This document shows, piece after piece, positions 40,737 to 49,100 of a DNA stretch of 64,000 bases. A program made the translations under genes and the position numbers. Where the stretch lies: assembly GCF_001514215.1 (NCBI RefSeq), contig NZ_KQ948861.1, positions 187,860 to 251,859 of the forward strand, given 5' to 3'. How positions within the stretch are numbered: the stretch's first letter is position 1; each line of letters opens with the position of its first letter. Source of the DNA: Streptomyces bungoensis (lineage in GTDB: Bacteria > Actinomycetota > Actinomycetes > Streptomycetales > Streptomycetaceae). The notes beneath the pieces are model-generated. The model ran no database searches. It was not told where the DNA came from and saw only the letters and a list, made by a program, of their open reading frames with translations.

Positions 40737-41378
40737 TCATCGCCCGGCCGGCGCACCGAGGACCGCCCACACGGCGCGCGACACCCGCTCAGGGGTCTCC
40801 TCGGACCGGGGCGCGGGAAGCAGGACATGGCTCAGGGTCAGCCGCACCGCCAGGTCGGCCGCTTCGGCACGCCGGTCCTCGTCCGTCTCGGGCACCACCT
40901 CGCCGAGCCACCCGGTGAGCAGCCGCCACGCGCTGGAGTAGACCGGCTCGGGCCTGCTGGTGAGGAAGGGCAGCAAGGCGTCCGTACCGCCGCGCGCCGC
41001 GGCCAGTACCGCGTGCAGGAACGGATTGGCACCGGCCTCCACGAGTACGTGGGCCACCGCCGCCTCCAGTGCGGAGCGCGGGTCGTGCCGGTGCGCCTCG
41101 AGCACCACGGCGAGCCCGCGCAGGAACTCCTCCGCCTCGCGCTGCACCAGGGCCCGGCCGACGCCCGCCCGGTCGCCGAACTCCTTGTAGATGGAGGGCC
41201 TTGACACCTCCGCGCGCAGCGCCAGGTCCGCCACCCGGACCTTGTCCCAGCCGCCCTCCGCCGCCAGCACCCTGGCCTCGGACAGCACCCGTTCACGCAT
41301 CTGCTTGCGCCAGGCCACTCGTGGTGGATCGGGCGGGACCTGCGGACCGCGGGATCCGCGGTCAAGTGAGGGGGGCAC
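40737..41378 (-). CDS. TetR-family transcriptional regulator, 213 aa
   Basis: N-terminal helix-turn-helix: AEGGWDKVRVADLALRAEVS and RPSIYKEFGDRAGVGRALVQ. The C-terminal half is a ligand domain with no clear family. Divergent from the AlkB-type gene with 182 nt between, so it most likely represses that gene. The GTG at 41378 lacks a clear ribosome site; a GTG at 41318 or ATG at 41300 would also keep the whole DNA-binding domain. Confidence 0.85.
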   Translation of the reverse strand: MPPSLDRGSRGPQVPPDPPRVAWRKQMRERVLSEARVLAAEGGWDKVRVADLALRAEVSRPSIYKEFGDRAGVGRALVQREAEEFLRGLAVVLEAHRHDPRSALEAAVAHVLVEAGANPFLHAVLAAARGGTDALLPFLTSRPEPVYSSAWRLLTGWLGEVVPETDEDRRAEAADLAVRLTLSHVLLPAPRSEETPERVSRAVWAVLGAPAGR

Positions 41379-41560
41379 GAGGAGAGTCTGTCACCACACC
41401 GCCTCTCACTTTTATGATGGTACGTCAGAACGTTTACACGGCGCCTCCTTTGTCAGCGGCGACGAGACCTGGCACCGTCAGTGGCCCCCCATGCGTGCTC
41501 TCGCCGGTCACCTGCCTGATCGGCGAGAGCGCGCCCGAGGAGCGCCCCGAGGGAGTCCTG

Positions 41561-42742
41561 ATGCAGTCAGTGCCGAACGTCACCCACCCCTGGCGGGACC
41601 GCAAGCGCCCACTGTGGCTGCTCGCACTCGCGGTACCGACCCTCCCCTTCCAGGCCGGAGCACTCGTCTCCGTCACCGGTGTCGGCGCGTTCTGGTGGTG
41701 GGGGCCCTTCTTCGCGTTCGTGCTGGTCCCCCTGTGCGACCTGGTGACCGGCCGCGACGGCGAAGCCAACCCTCCGGAGGAGGTGATGGCGGCCCTCGAG
41801 GCCGACCGCTACTACCGCTGGTGCACCTACCTCTACCTGCCCCTGCAGTACGGTGCGCTGGTCTGGGCCTGCGGCGAGTGGTCCGCCGGACACCTGTCCA
41901 CCGCCGACGGCCTGGGGCTGGCGGTGACCACGGGGGTGGTGGCGGGCGTGGCGATCAACACCGCGCACGAACTCGGCCACAAACGCGAGCAGTCGGAGCG
42001 GCGGCTCAGCCGGCTGGCACTCGCCCAGAGCTGCTACGGACACTTCTACGTCGAGCACAACCACGGCCACCACGTCCGGGTGGCCACTCCCGAGGACCCC
42101 GCCAGCAGCCGGCTGGGCGAGGACTACTACCGGTTCCTGCTCCGGTCCGTGTGGGGCGGTCTCCGCTCCGCCTGGCACCTGGAGCGGCGCCGACTGGGCC
42201 GGCGGAAGCGGCCGGTCCTCAGCGCGCACAACGACGTGCTCACCGCCTGGTCCCTTTCGGCGGTGCTCTTCGCCGTCCTCACGCTGGCCTTCGGTCCGCG
42301 GGTCCTGCCCTACCTGGTGCTGCAGGCCGTACTCGGCTTCTGCCTGCTGGAGGCGGTCAACTACCTGGAGCACTACGGGCTCCTGCGGCAGCGCCGACCC
42401 GACGGCCGCTACGAGCGCGTGGCCCCCCGGCACAGCTGGAACAGCAACAACACCGTCAGCAATCTGCTCCTCTTCCAGCTCCAGCGGCACTCCGACCACC
42501 ACGCCAACCCGCTGCGCCGCTACCAGACCCTGCGCCACTTCGACGAGGCGCCGCAGCTGCCCTCGGGTTACGCGTCGATGATCCTGCTCGCCCTGTTCCC
42601 GCCCCTGTGGCGCCGGGTGATGGACCCGCGGCTGACGGCGCACTACGGCGGTGACCTCTCCCGGGCCAACCTCCATCCGCGCCTGCGTCACCGCTTCACC
42701 GCGCCGGAGACCGCGGACGCCGCACCGGCCGAGCCCTGCTAG
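41561..42742 (+). CDS. alkB: AlkB-type alkane 1-monooxygenase / membrane hydroxylase, 393 aa
   Basis: Integral-membrane non-heme di-iron hydroxylase with the family His boxes: INTAHELGHK, YVEHNHGHHVRVATPEDPAS, NYLEHYGLLRQ and LQRHSDHHANPLRRYQTLRH. NHGHHVRVATPEDPAS and the NYxEHYG motif are AlkB hallmarks. Oxidises terminal methyl groups of n-alkanes with O2 and rubredoxin. No rubredoxin or reductase gene follows, so electrons must come from elsewhere. GGGAG lies 5 nt before ATG 41561. The TetR neighbour is the likely repressor. Confidence 0.9.
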   Translation: MQSVPNVTHPWRDRKRPLWLLALAVPTLPFQAGALVSVTGVGAFWWWGPFFAFVLVPLCDLVTGRDGEANPPEEVMAALEADRYYRWCTYLYLPLQYGALVWACGEWSAGHLSTADGLGLAVTTGVVAGVAINTAHELGHKREQSERRLSRLALAQSCYGHFYVEHNHGHHVRVATPEDPASSRLGEDYYRFLLRSVWGGLRSAWHLERRRLGRRKRPVLSAHNDVLTAWSLSAVLFAVLTLAFGPRVLPYLVLQAVLGFCLLEAVNYLEHYGLLRQRRPDGRYERVAPRHSWNSNNTVSNLLLFQLQRHSDHHANPLRRYQTLRHFDEAPQLPSGYASMILLALFPPLWRRVMDPRLTAHYGGDLSRANLHPRLRHRFTAPETADAAPAEPC

Positions 42743-42882
42743 GAGAGGCCCCTTCCCGGCACGGCAGCGCCTCGCCGCACCGACCCGCCCGTCGGTGCGG
42801 CGGCCCCGGCGTTAGGCTCGGCGATGTCGACTGTGATCACCCGGTCGGGTCGGTCGCGTGCGGGAAGGAAGTAGCGGACAGC

Positions 42883-43755
42883 ATGGCCACTGGCGCAATG
42901 GCGGACAGGATCCGCTCCAAGCTGGGCGATCTCAGCCCCGCGGAACGCAAGGTCGGACGCGTACTGCTGGCCGCCTACCCGTCCGCCGGTTTCGAGACCG
43001 TGGCCACCATCGCCGAGCGCGCGCACGTCAGCGCGCCGACCGTGCTGCGGTTCGTGTCCCGCTTCGGCTTCCGCGGGTTCCCCGAGTTCCAGGCGGCCCT
43101 GCGCACCGAACTGGAGCAGCGCAACGCCTCACCGCTGTCGCTGTACGACACTCCCGGCTACGGCCGCCCCGCCGACGAGGGAGCCGATCAGGGAAGCCTG
43201 CTCGGCAGGGCGGGCCGCATCTTCCCGAGCGAGGTCGCCGGCACCCTGGCGGAACTCCCGCCGCACGACCTGGACCAGGCCGTCCGCCTGCTCGCCGACC
43301 CCAGACTCCGCATCACCCTCGCCGGCGGCCGCTTCACGCACCTGCTCGCGCAGTACCTCGGCCTGCACCTGATGCAACTGCGCGAGGGCGTGCAGTTCCT
43401 GCCCGACCGTGCGGTGGAACGCACCGCGGCCCTGGCCGCGCTCGGCCGCCGCGACCTCCTGGTGCTCTTCGACTACCGTCGCTACGAGGACGACAAGGTC
43501 GCGATGGCCGAACTCGCCAGGGAGCGGGGCGGAAAACTCCTGCTCTTCACCGACACCTGGCTCTCCCCGGTGGCCGGGCGGGCCGACGTCGCACTGCCGT
43601 GCCGGGTCACCGCGCCCTCGCCCTACGACAGTCTCGTGCCGACCCTCGCCGTCATCGAGACGGTCGTGGCCGGAGTCGTCGAGTCCCTGGGCGAGGACGC
43701 CCACGACCACCTGCGCCGGGCCGAGGACGTCGCCCAGCGCATCGGCCTGGTCTGA
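42883..43755 (+). CDS. MurR/RpiR-family regulator A, 290 aa
   Basis: N-terminal RpiR helix-turn-helix (LSPAERKVGRVLLAAYPSAG, TVATIAERAHVSAPTVLRFV) and C-terminal SIS sugar/ligand-binding domain (RITLAGGRFTHLLAQYLGLH, LLVLFDYRRYEDDKVAMAEL). Very similar to regulator B, with which it is convergent; 10 nt separate the two stops. RpiR proteins usually sense phosphorylated sugars, but paralogues can sense amino-acid pathway intermediates; the neighbouring S51 hydrolases and amino-acid importer favour the latter. Start ATG 42883; GGAAGGAAG lies rather far upstream, so ATG 42898 is an option. Confidence 0.88.
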   Translation: MATGAMADRIRSKLGDLSPAERKVGRVLLAAYPSAGFETVATIAERAHVSAPTVLRFVSRFGFRGFPEFQAALRTELEQRNASPLSLYDTPGYGRPADEGADQGSLLGRAGRIFPSEVAGTLAELPPHDLDQAVRLLADPRLRITLAGGRFTHLLAQYLGLHLMQLREGVQFLPDRAVERTAALAALGRRDLLVLFDYRRYEDDKVAMAELARERGGKLLLFTDTWLSPVAGRADVALPCRVTAPSPYDSLVPTLAVIETVVAGVVESLGEDAHDHLRRAEDVAQRIGLV

Positions 43756-43765
43756 GCAACACCCG

Positions 43766-44629
43766 TCAGACGAGCCCGATGCGGCCGGCCGTGGCCTCAC
43801 TGTGCCGCATGTGGCGCAGCCCGTCGTCGCCGAGCGCGGTGATCACACCGGCGACGACGGTCTCGACCACCGCGAGCGTGGGGACCAGGCTGTCGTACGG
43901 CGAGGGGGCGGCGACCCGGCTCGGCAGGACGACGTGGGCGTGTGCGCCGGCGGGCGAGAGCCAGGCGTCCGTGAAGACGACGACCTTGCCGCCGGCTTCC
44001 TTCGTGAGCTGGGCGATGGCGAGCTTGTCGCTCTCGTAGCGCCGGTGGTCGAAGACGACCACCACGTCGCGGCGCGTGAGCCGAGCCAGCGCGGCCGTGC
44101 GCTCGACGTCGCGTTCGGGCAGGAACCGGACGTCGTCGCGCAACTGCATCAGGTGCAGGCCGAGGTACTGGGCGATGAGATGGGTGAAGCGTCCACCGGC
44201 CAGGGTGATCCTTCTCCTGGGATCGGACAGCAGGTCGACGGCGCTCTCGAGGTCCGCCGCGGGGATCTCGGCGAGGGTCTGTGCGACGGCGCCGGCGAAG
44301 AGCCTGCTGCTGCGCGCCATGAGCCCGGCCGGTGAACCGTCGGCCGCGTTCTCCTCGGCGGCCTCGTACAGCGAGAGGGGGGAGGCGTTGCGTTCCTCGA
44401 GTTCGGCGCGCAACGCGGCCTGGAAGTCGGGGAAGCCGCGATGACCCAGGCGGCTGACGAACCGGAGCACGGTGGGCGCGCTGACAGCGGCTCGTTCGGC
44501 GATGGCGGCGACGGTCTCGAAGCCGCTGGAGGGGTAGGCGGCCAGCAGAACCCGGGCGACTCTGCGCTCGGCAGGGGTCAGATCGCCCAGCCTGAGGCGG
44601 ATCTCGTCGGCGAGTGTGCCGGGGGGCAT
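43766..44629 (-). CDS. MurR/RpiR-family regulator B, 287 aa
   Basis: Same plan as regulator A: HTH (LTPAERRVARVLLAAYPSSG, TVLRFVSRLGHRGFPDFQAA) and SIS domain (RRITLAGGRFTHLIAQYLGL, DVVVVFDHRRYESDKLAIAQ). Long identical stretches, such as FTHL.AQYLGLHLMQLR and PSPYDSLVPTLAV, point to a fairly recent duplication. ATG 44629 is chosen because AAAGGA lies 7 nt upstream. It follows the secreted cyanophycinase-like gene on the same strand by 124 nt, with a stem-loop between. Confidence 0.88.
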   Translation of the reverse strand: MPPGTLADEIRLRLGDLTPAERRVARVLLAAYPSSGFETVAAIAERAAVSAPTVLRFVSRLGHRGFPDFQAALRAELEERNASPLSLYEAAEENAADGSPAGLMARSSRLFAGAVAQTLAEIPAADLESAVDLLSDPRRRITLAGGRFTHLIAQYLGLHLMQLRDDVRFLPERDVERTAALARLTRRDVVVVFDHRRYESDKLAIAQLTKEAGGKVVVFTDAWLSPAGAHAHVVLPSRVAAPSPYDSLVPTLAVVETVVAGVITALGDDGLRHMRHSEATAGRIGLV

Positions 44630-44651
44630 GACGGTGTCCTTTCCTGGCATG

Positions 44652-44699
44652 CGCGCGGCGTGTCCGCCACCCGGACGTGGATGGGGGACGCGCCGCGCG
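44652..44699 (-). terminator. Stem-loop after the cyanophycinase-like gene
   Basis: CGCGCGGCGTGTCC (44652-44665) pairs with GGGACGCGCCGCGCG (44685-44699) with one G-T wobble, between the hydrolase stop and the start of RpiR regulator B. Confidence 0.5.
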
Positions 44700-44753
44700 G
44701 TCCATGGGTGGCGGCCCGTCCCCCGCTCTCCCGGTTCCGGTGCCGGGCCGGGA

Positions 44754-46046
44754 TCACTGTGGTGCGACGGCGATCCGCATGCCGATCAGCGTCTGCGCGG
44801 TGCTGCCGTCGCTCGTCCACGCCGAGAAGCCGGGCCGCTTCGCGAAGGCGACCCGGAAACGCGGGCCGCTCTCATAGGTGGTGGCCGTGGCGGTGACCTG
44901 TGCGGTGGAGGCGAGCGCGCGGGCCGTGGTGCGGAAGGAGTACGGCAGGCCGGCGGGGTCGTCCGGCGAGCGGAAGACGTCCGTGTTCGCGGGTACGGCA
45001 GTCGTGGAGCCCGGAAGGAGCGGGCGCTTGCCGCTCGCGGGCAGGGGCCGGCGGTGCAGGGCGTCGTAGCGGTCGCCGTCGGTGAGGTAGGTGTAGCGAG
45101 CCCCGCTCAGGCTCCATCCGGCGCGGCCCTCCCGAGCGCGGGCGCCCCGCAGGTCGAGGACCGCGACACCGTTGGTGCCCAGGACGGTCACGTCCTCGCG
45201 CCTGGTGCCGGGGTGGTCGACGACCAGGGCCGTGTTCTCGTCGAGGGCGTACACGCGGTCGTGGCCGGTGTCGGCAGCGAGGCGCAGCGCGCGGCCCTCG
45301 CGGCCCTCGGTCCCCGTATGGGTGTCGACGAGACCGGAGCGCAGGAAGCCGAAGCCTCCCTCGGGCAGGTAGCCGAGCCGGTCGGGGTCGTCGAAGTAGC
45401 CCGGTGCGCTGCCGTCCTTCAGCGCCTCGTAGGAGGCGCCGCCGGTGACCATGTCGGGGCCGGAGGCGATCTGGGCGCCGGCGGAGGAGCCGGCGACGAC
45501 GGCACCCCGGGCGAGTTTGGCCCGTATGGCGGCCAGGACCTTGGTGTCTGTGTGCGCGTCGCCGTGGAGCAGGGTGGTGACGTACCGGTACTGGTCGCCT
45601 CCGCCGAAGAAGAACCCGGTCATCGAGTCGACCTGGGCGACGACGGCGTCCGAGTCGGCGTTGCCGACGTGGTCCAGGTCGATCGGTATCCACTGCGCGT
45701 CGGCGGCGCCGTACTTCTTGAACAGTGCGGAGTAGTAGGCGCCGTTGCAGGCGGAGTTGGCGCACTTGTCGGGGTCGCCGGCGTCGGGGTCCTGGCTCTC
45801 GGGTATCGACGCCGCGGTGAGGACGCCGATGCGGGCCGCGGGGCCTCCCGCGCGCTTGACGATCTCCTCGTAGACCTCGGCGTTGTCCTCCTTGAGGCCA
45901 CCGCCGACGAGGACCAGTGAGCCGCCGGTCGTGGCGGTGGCGCGGGGTGCGGCCAGGGCGGAGGGCGCGGCGATGACGGCGAGGGCCACGGCAGTGGCGC
46001 ACGCGTGCGCGATCGCGCGTCGGGACGGTCTTGCGGAAACGGTCAT
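44754..46046 (-). CDS. Secreted cyanophycinase-like peptidase (S51 family), 430 aa
   Basis: Sec signal peptide (MTVSARPSRRAIAHACATAV, then ALAVIAAPSALAAP). The mature protein starts with the S51 strand GGSLVLVGGGLKEDNAEVYE, has GFFFGGGDQYRYVTTLL and the nucleophile loop VVAGSSAGAQIASGPDM (Ser near residue 186), and VYALDENTALVV. S51 enzymes include intracellular and extracellular cyanophycinases, which release beta-Asp-Arg dipeptides, and aspartyl dipeptidases. Secretion and the downstream-acting importer/peptidase operon beside it suggest nutrient scavenging. CGGAG lies 8 nt before the ATG. Confidence 0.82.
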   Translation of the reverse strand: MTVSARPSRRAIAHACATAVALAVIAAPSALAAPRATATTGGSLVLVGGGLKEDNAEVYEEIVKRAGGPAARIGVLTAASIPESQDPDAGDPDKCANSACNGAYYSALFKKYGAADAQWIPIDLDHVGNADSDAVVAQVDSMTGFFFGGGDQYRYVTTLLHGDAHTDTKVLAAIRAKLARGAVVAGSSAGAQIASGPDMVTGGASYEALKDGSAPGYFDDPDRLGYLPEGGFGFLRSGLVDTHTGTEGREGRALRLAADTGHDRVYALDENTALVVDHPGTRREDVTVLGTNGVAVLDLRGARAREGRAGWSLSGARYTYLTDGDRYDALHRRPLPASGKRPLLPGSTTAVPANTDVFRSPDDPAGLPYSFRTTARALASTAQVTATATTYESGPRFRVAFAKRPGFSAWTSDGSTAQTLIGMRIAVAPQ

Positions 46047-46112
46047 GGCTGCTGCTCCGGGGAGAGAGTGAGGGTGATGACGGTTGCCGTACGGGAGAGG
46101 GCGGGGGTGGCC

Positions 46113-46158
46113 GCAGCGGGTCTCCCGGGCCGGTGCGCGCGCCCGGGAGACCCGCTGC
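46113..46158 (-). terminator. Strong terminator after the importer-peptidase operon
   Basis: GCAGCGGGTCTCCCGGGC (46113-46130) and GCCCGGGAGACCCGCTGC (46141-46158) form a perfect 18-bp stem with a 10-nt loop, 2 nt after the M20 peptidase stop. The next gene must have its own promoter in the remaining 66 nt. Confidence 0.75.
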
Positions 46159-46160
46159 CG

Positions 46161-47378
46161 TCAGGCCTCGCCGCCGGCCGTGCCCAGGGCGGCGACGAGC
46201 GCTGCCAGGAGGGCGACGCGCTGGGGGACGCTGCCGGTGTCCAGCCATTCCTGCGGGGTGTGGTCCGCGCCGCCTACGGGGCCCAGGCCGTCGAGGACCG
46301 GGACGCCCGTGCCGGCGATGAGGTTCGCGTCGCCCACGCCTCCGGTGGCGGTGACGCCGATGTCGAATCCGAGGGCCGCTGCAGCGCGGCCGGCTTCCTC
46401 GAACATCCGGCGGGCGGCGGGAGTGTCCTCCATCGGCGGGCACAGGTCGAGCCGTTCCACGTGCACGCTGGTACCCGGTACGGCCGGATCGCGGGCGATG
46501 TCCTCGATCGTCCGCTCCGCCCGCCGGAGGCCGGCGAGGGTCGCCGCGCGTACTTCGAGGTGCAGTTCGGCCTCGGGGCAGACGATGTTGGGGCGGGTGC
46601 CGGCGCGCACGACGCCGACGTTGACGGTGACCTCGTCCCAGCGGCCGTTGAGCGCCTGGAGGGCGACGACGAGATGGGCGGCGGCGAGTGCGGCGTTGGC
46701 GCCCCGATCAGGTTCGATCCCGGCGTGGGCGGCCCGGCCGGTGACCGTGAGACGGAAGTCGGCGACGCCCTTGCGGGCGATGACCAGGTCCCCGTTCTCG
46801 CGGGCGCCTTCGAGACCCAGGCCGTAGTGCACCCCGCGGGCGGCCTCCTCGGTGACCGCCCGGCTGGCCGGGGACCCGATCTCCTCGTCGGGGGTGGCGA
46901 GGAAGACGAGTTCGGCGTACTCGTCGATGCCGGCCCGGGCGAGGACGTCCAGTGCGGTCAGCCCCGCGACCAGGCCGCCCTTGTCGTCGCACACGCCCGG
47001 GCCGTAGGCGGTGGAGCCCTTCAGGCAGAAGGGCCGTGCGGCGGCGGTTCCGTCCTCGAAGACGGTGTCCATGTGTGCGGCGAGCAGGATCCTCCGCCCG
47101 CCTTCCGCCTCGGTGAGCCGTCCCCGCTTGCGGGCGACCAGGGCGTCACCCGTGCGGTGGCCCCGGACGTCGGGCAGGGGGATGCGGCGGACCTCGAAAC
47201 CCAGGCGGTCCAGCCGGGACTGCACCCGTTCGGCGACCTGGTCGACCCCGTCGGGGCTGTGCGAACCGGAGTCGATCGCGACGAGTTCGGCCAGGTCGGA
47301 CAGGTACCGGTCGAGGTGTGCGCGGGCCAGGGACATCAGCTCGTCGATGTGGGGCTGCTGCCTCGGGGGGGCGCTCAC
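46161..47378 (-). CDS. M20-family metallopeptidase, 405 aa
   Basis: Di-zinc exopeptidase of the carboxypeptidase G2/ArgE type. Metal and catalytic residues are visible: LAAHMDTVFED (His, catalytic Asp), GPGVCDDKGG (bridging Asp), FLATPDEEIGS (catalytic Glu and ligand Glu) and the late His in GGADHTPQEW. The dimerisation domain lies in the middle (ADFRLTVTGRAAHAG). It starts at a GTG that overlaps the ATPase stop (GTGA), so it is the last gene of the amino-acid importer operon and probably hydrolyses the imported dipeptide or acylated amino acid. Confidence 0.88.
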   Translation of the reverse strand: MSAPPRQQPHIDELMSLARAHLDRYLSDLAELVAIDSGSHSPDGVDQVAERVQSRLDRLGFEVRRIPLPDVRGHRTGDALVARKRGRLTEAEGGRRILLAAHMDTVFEDGTAAARPFCLKGSTAYGPGVCDDKGGLVAGLTALDVLARAGIDEYAELVFLATPDEEIGSPASRAVTEEAARGVHYGLGLEGARENGDLVIARKGVADFRLTVTGRAAHAGIEPDRGANAALAAAHLVVALQALNGRWDEVTVNVGVVRAGTRPNIVCPEAELHLEVRAATLAGLRRAERTIEDIARDPAVPGTSVHVERLDLCPPMEDTPAARRMFEEAGRAAAALGFDIGVTATGGVGDANLIAGTGVPVLDGLGPVGGADHTPQEWLDTGSVPQRVALLAALVAALGTAGGEA

Positions 47379-48139
47379 AGGACCTTGGACAGGAACGCGC
47401 GCGTGCGCTCCTGCTCCGGTTCGGCCAGGACCTGCCGGGGGTCGCCGGCCTCGACGACGACTCCCTCGTCCATGAACACCGCGGTGTCCCCCACTTCGCG
47501 GGCGAAGCCGATCTCGTGGGTGACCACGACCATCGTCATGCCGTCGGCGGCGAGGCGGCGCATCACGTCCAGCACGTCCCCGACCAGTTCGGGATCGAGA
47601 GCGGAGGTCGGTTCGTCGAAGAGCATCAGTTTCGGCTTCATGGCCAGCGCTCTCGCGATGGCGACGCGCTGCTGCTGGCCGCCGGAGAGCTGGGCGGGGT
47701 AGTGACCGGCGCGGTCGCCGAGCCCCACCTGCTGCAGGAGGTGCCGGGCCTGGTCCCGTGCCTCGCTCCGGGACACGCCGGCCACCTTGGTGGGGGCCTC
47801 GATGACGTTCTCGAGCGCGGTCATGTGCGGGAAGAGGTTGAAGCGCTGGAACACCATCCCGATGTCCCGGCGTCTTTCGGCGACCTCCCGTTCGCGCAAC
47901 TCGTGCAGCCTGCTGCCCTGCTGACGGTAGCCGACCAGTTCGCCGTCGACCGTCAGCTTCCCGCCGTCCACCTTCTCGAGGTGGTTGATGCAGCGCAGGA
48001 AGGTCGATTTCCCGGAGCCGGACGGTCCGAGCAGGCAGCAGACCTGGCCCCGCTCGACGGTCAGGTCGATGCCCTTGAGGACCTCGAGTCTGCCGAACCG
48101 CTTGCGCACTCCCTCGGCCAGCACCATGGGGGCTGTCAT
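47375..48139 (-). CDS. Polar amino-acid ABC transporter ATPase, 254 aa
   Basis: GlnQ/HisP-type ATPase: Walker A LLGPSGSGKSTFLRC, Q-loop VFQRFNLFPHMTALENV, signature QLSGGQQQRVAIARAL, Walker B LMLFDEPTSALDPEL, H-loop VVTHEIGFAREV. AAGGAGGGG precedes the ATG, which overlaps the permease stop (ATGA). The operon order is binding protein, permease, ATPase, M20 peptidase. Confidence 0.93.
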   Translation of the reverse strand: MTAPMVLAEGVRKRFGRLEVLKGIDLTVERGQVCCLLGPSGSGKSTFLRCINHLEKVDGGKLTVDGELVGYRQQGSRLHELREREVAERRRDIGMVFQRFNLFPHMTALENVIEAPTKVAGVSRSEARDQARHLLQQVGLGDRAGHYPAQLSGGQQQRVAIARALAMKPKLMLFDEPTSALDPELVGDVLDVMRRLAADGMTMVVVTHEIGFAREVGDTAVFMDEGVVVEAGDPRQVLAEPEQERTRAFLSKVL

Positions 48140-49098
48140 CGGGTCCCCTCCTTGTTCTTCCGGCCTGCCAGGAGCGCGGTGCCCTGGAGCATGCGCCGCA
48201 GCGGCGAGGCGTTCCCGGCCCGGGCGGTGCCCCGTCCGTAGCGGCGCTCCAGCCACGCCTGCGGGATGCTCAGCAGGGTCACGAGGGCCAGGTACCAGAC
48301 GCTGGCGACGACGAGCATCGGGATGATCTGGTAGTTCTGCGCGTACACGTCCTGGATGTTGGACATCAGATCGTGCGCGGAGATGATCGAGACCAGGGCG
48401 GTCATCTTGAGCATGTTGATCGTCTCGTTGCCCATCGGCGGGATGATGACCCGCATCGCCTGGGGCAGCACGATCCGCCGCATGGTCAGGGCCGGTCGCA
48501 TGCCCAGCGAGTGGGCGGCCTCGGCCTGCCCGGGGTCGACCGACTGGATGCCGGCGCGGACGATCTCCGAGGCGTAGGCGGCTTCGTTGAGGCCGAGGGC
48601 GAGCAGGGCCGCGATCGCGGGGGTGAGCAGCGAGTTCGTCTCGGCCTTGAAGAAGGTGATGTGGGTGAACGGGATGCCGATCATCACGTACTTGTAGAGC
48701 GCGGCCGCGTACCCCCAGAAGATGATCTGGACGAGCAGGGGGGTGCCGCGGAAGATCCATACGAAGAAGGTGGCCAGGCCGTACAGGACCGGGTTCGTGG
48801 ACAGGCGCATCACCGCGATGAGCGTGCCCAGGCACAGGCCGAGAGCCATGGCGGCGGCGGTCAGCCAGAGCGTCGTGGCCAGTCCGTCGAAGATCAGTCC
48901 GGCGAAGAGGTACGTGCCGACGATGTCCCAGTGGAGGTTGCCGTTCTTGGCGAGCGAGCCGATGAGGCCGGCGAGCGCCGCGACGGAGACGACGGCGGCG
49001 GCCCATCGGGCGTAGTGCCGCACGGGGACGATCTCGATGCTGTGCGCATCGGCGTCGTCGCCGAGCGACGTGCGTGCGGGGGATGCGGCGTCGATCAT
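48136..49098 (-). CDS. Polar amino-acid ABC transporter permease, 320 aa
   Basis: HisM/GlnP-type permease: the EAA loop EAAHSLGMRPALTMRRIVLP and the N-terminal segment TLWLTAAAMALGLCLGTLIA. Around six helices plus an N-terminal extension with one further hydrophobic stretch (residues 30-48). ATG 49098 directly follows the binding-protein stop by 2 nt and has little ribosome site, so it is translationally coupled. Single permease, presumably a homodimer. Confidence 0.92.
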   Translation of the reverse strand: MIDAASPARTSLGDDADAHSIEIVPVRHYARWAAAVVSVAALAGLIGSLAKNGNLHWDIVGTYLFAGLIFDGLATTLWLTAAAMALGLCLGTLIAVMRLSTNPVLYGLATFFVWIFRGTPLLVQIIFWGYAAALYKYVMIGIPFTHITFFKAETNSLLTPAIAALLALGLNEAAYASEIVRAGIQSVDPGQAEAAHSLGMRPALTMRRIVLPQAMRVIIPPMGNETINMLKMTALVSIISAHDLMSNIQDVYAQNYQIIPMLVVASVWYLALVTLLSIPQAWLERRYGRGTARAGNASPLRRMLQGTALLAGRKNKEGTR

Positions 49099-49100
49099 GC

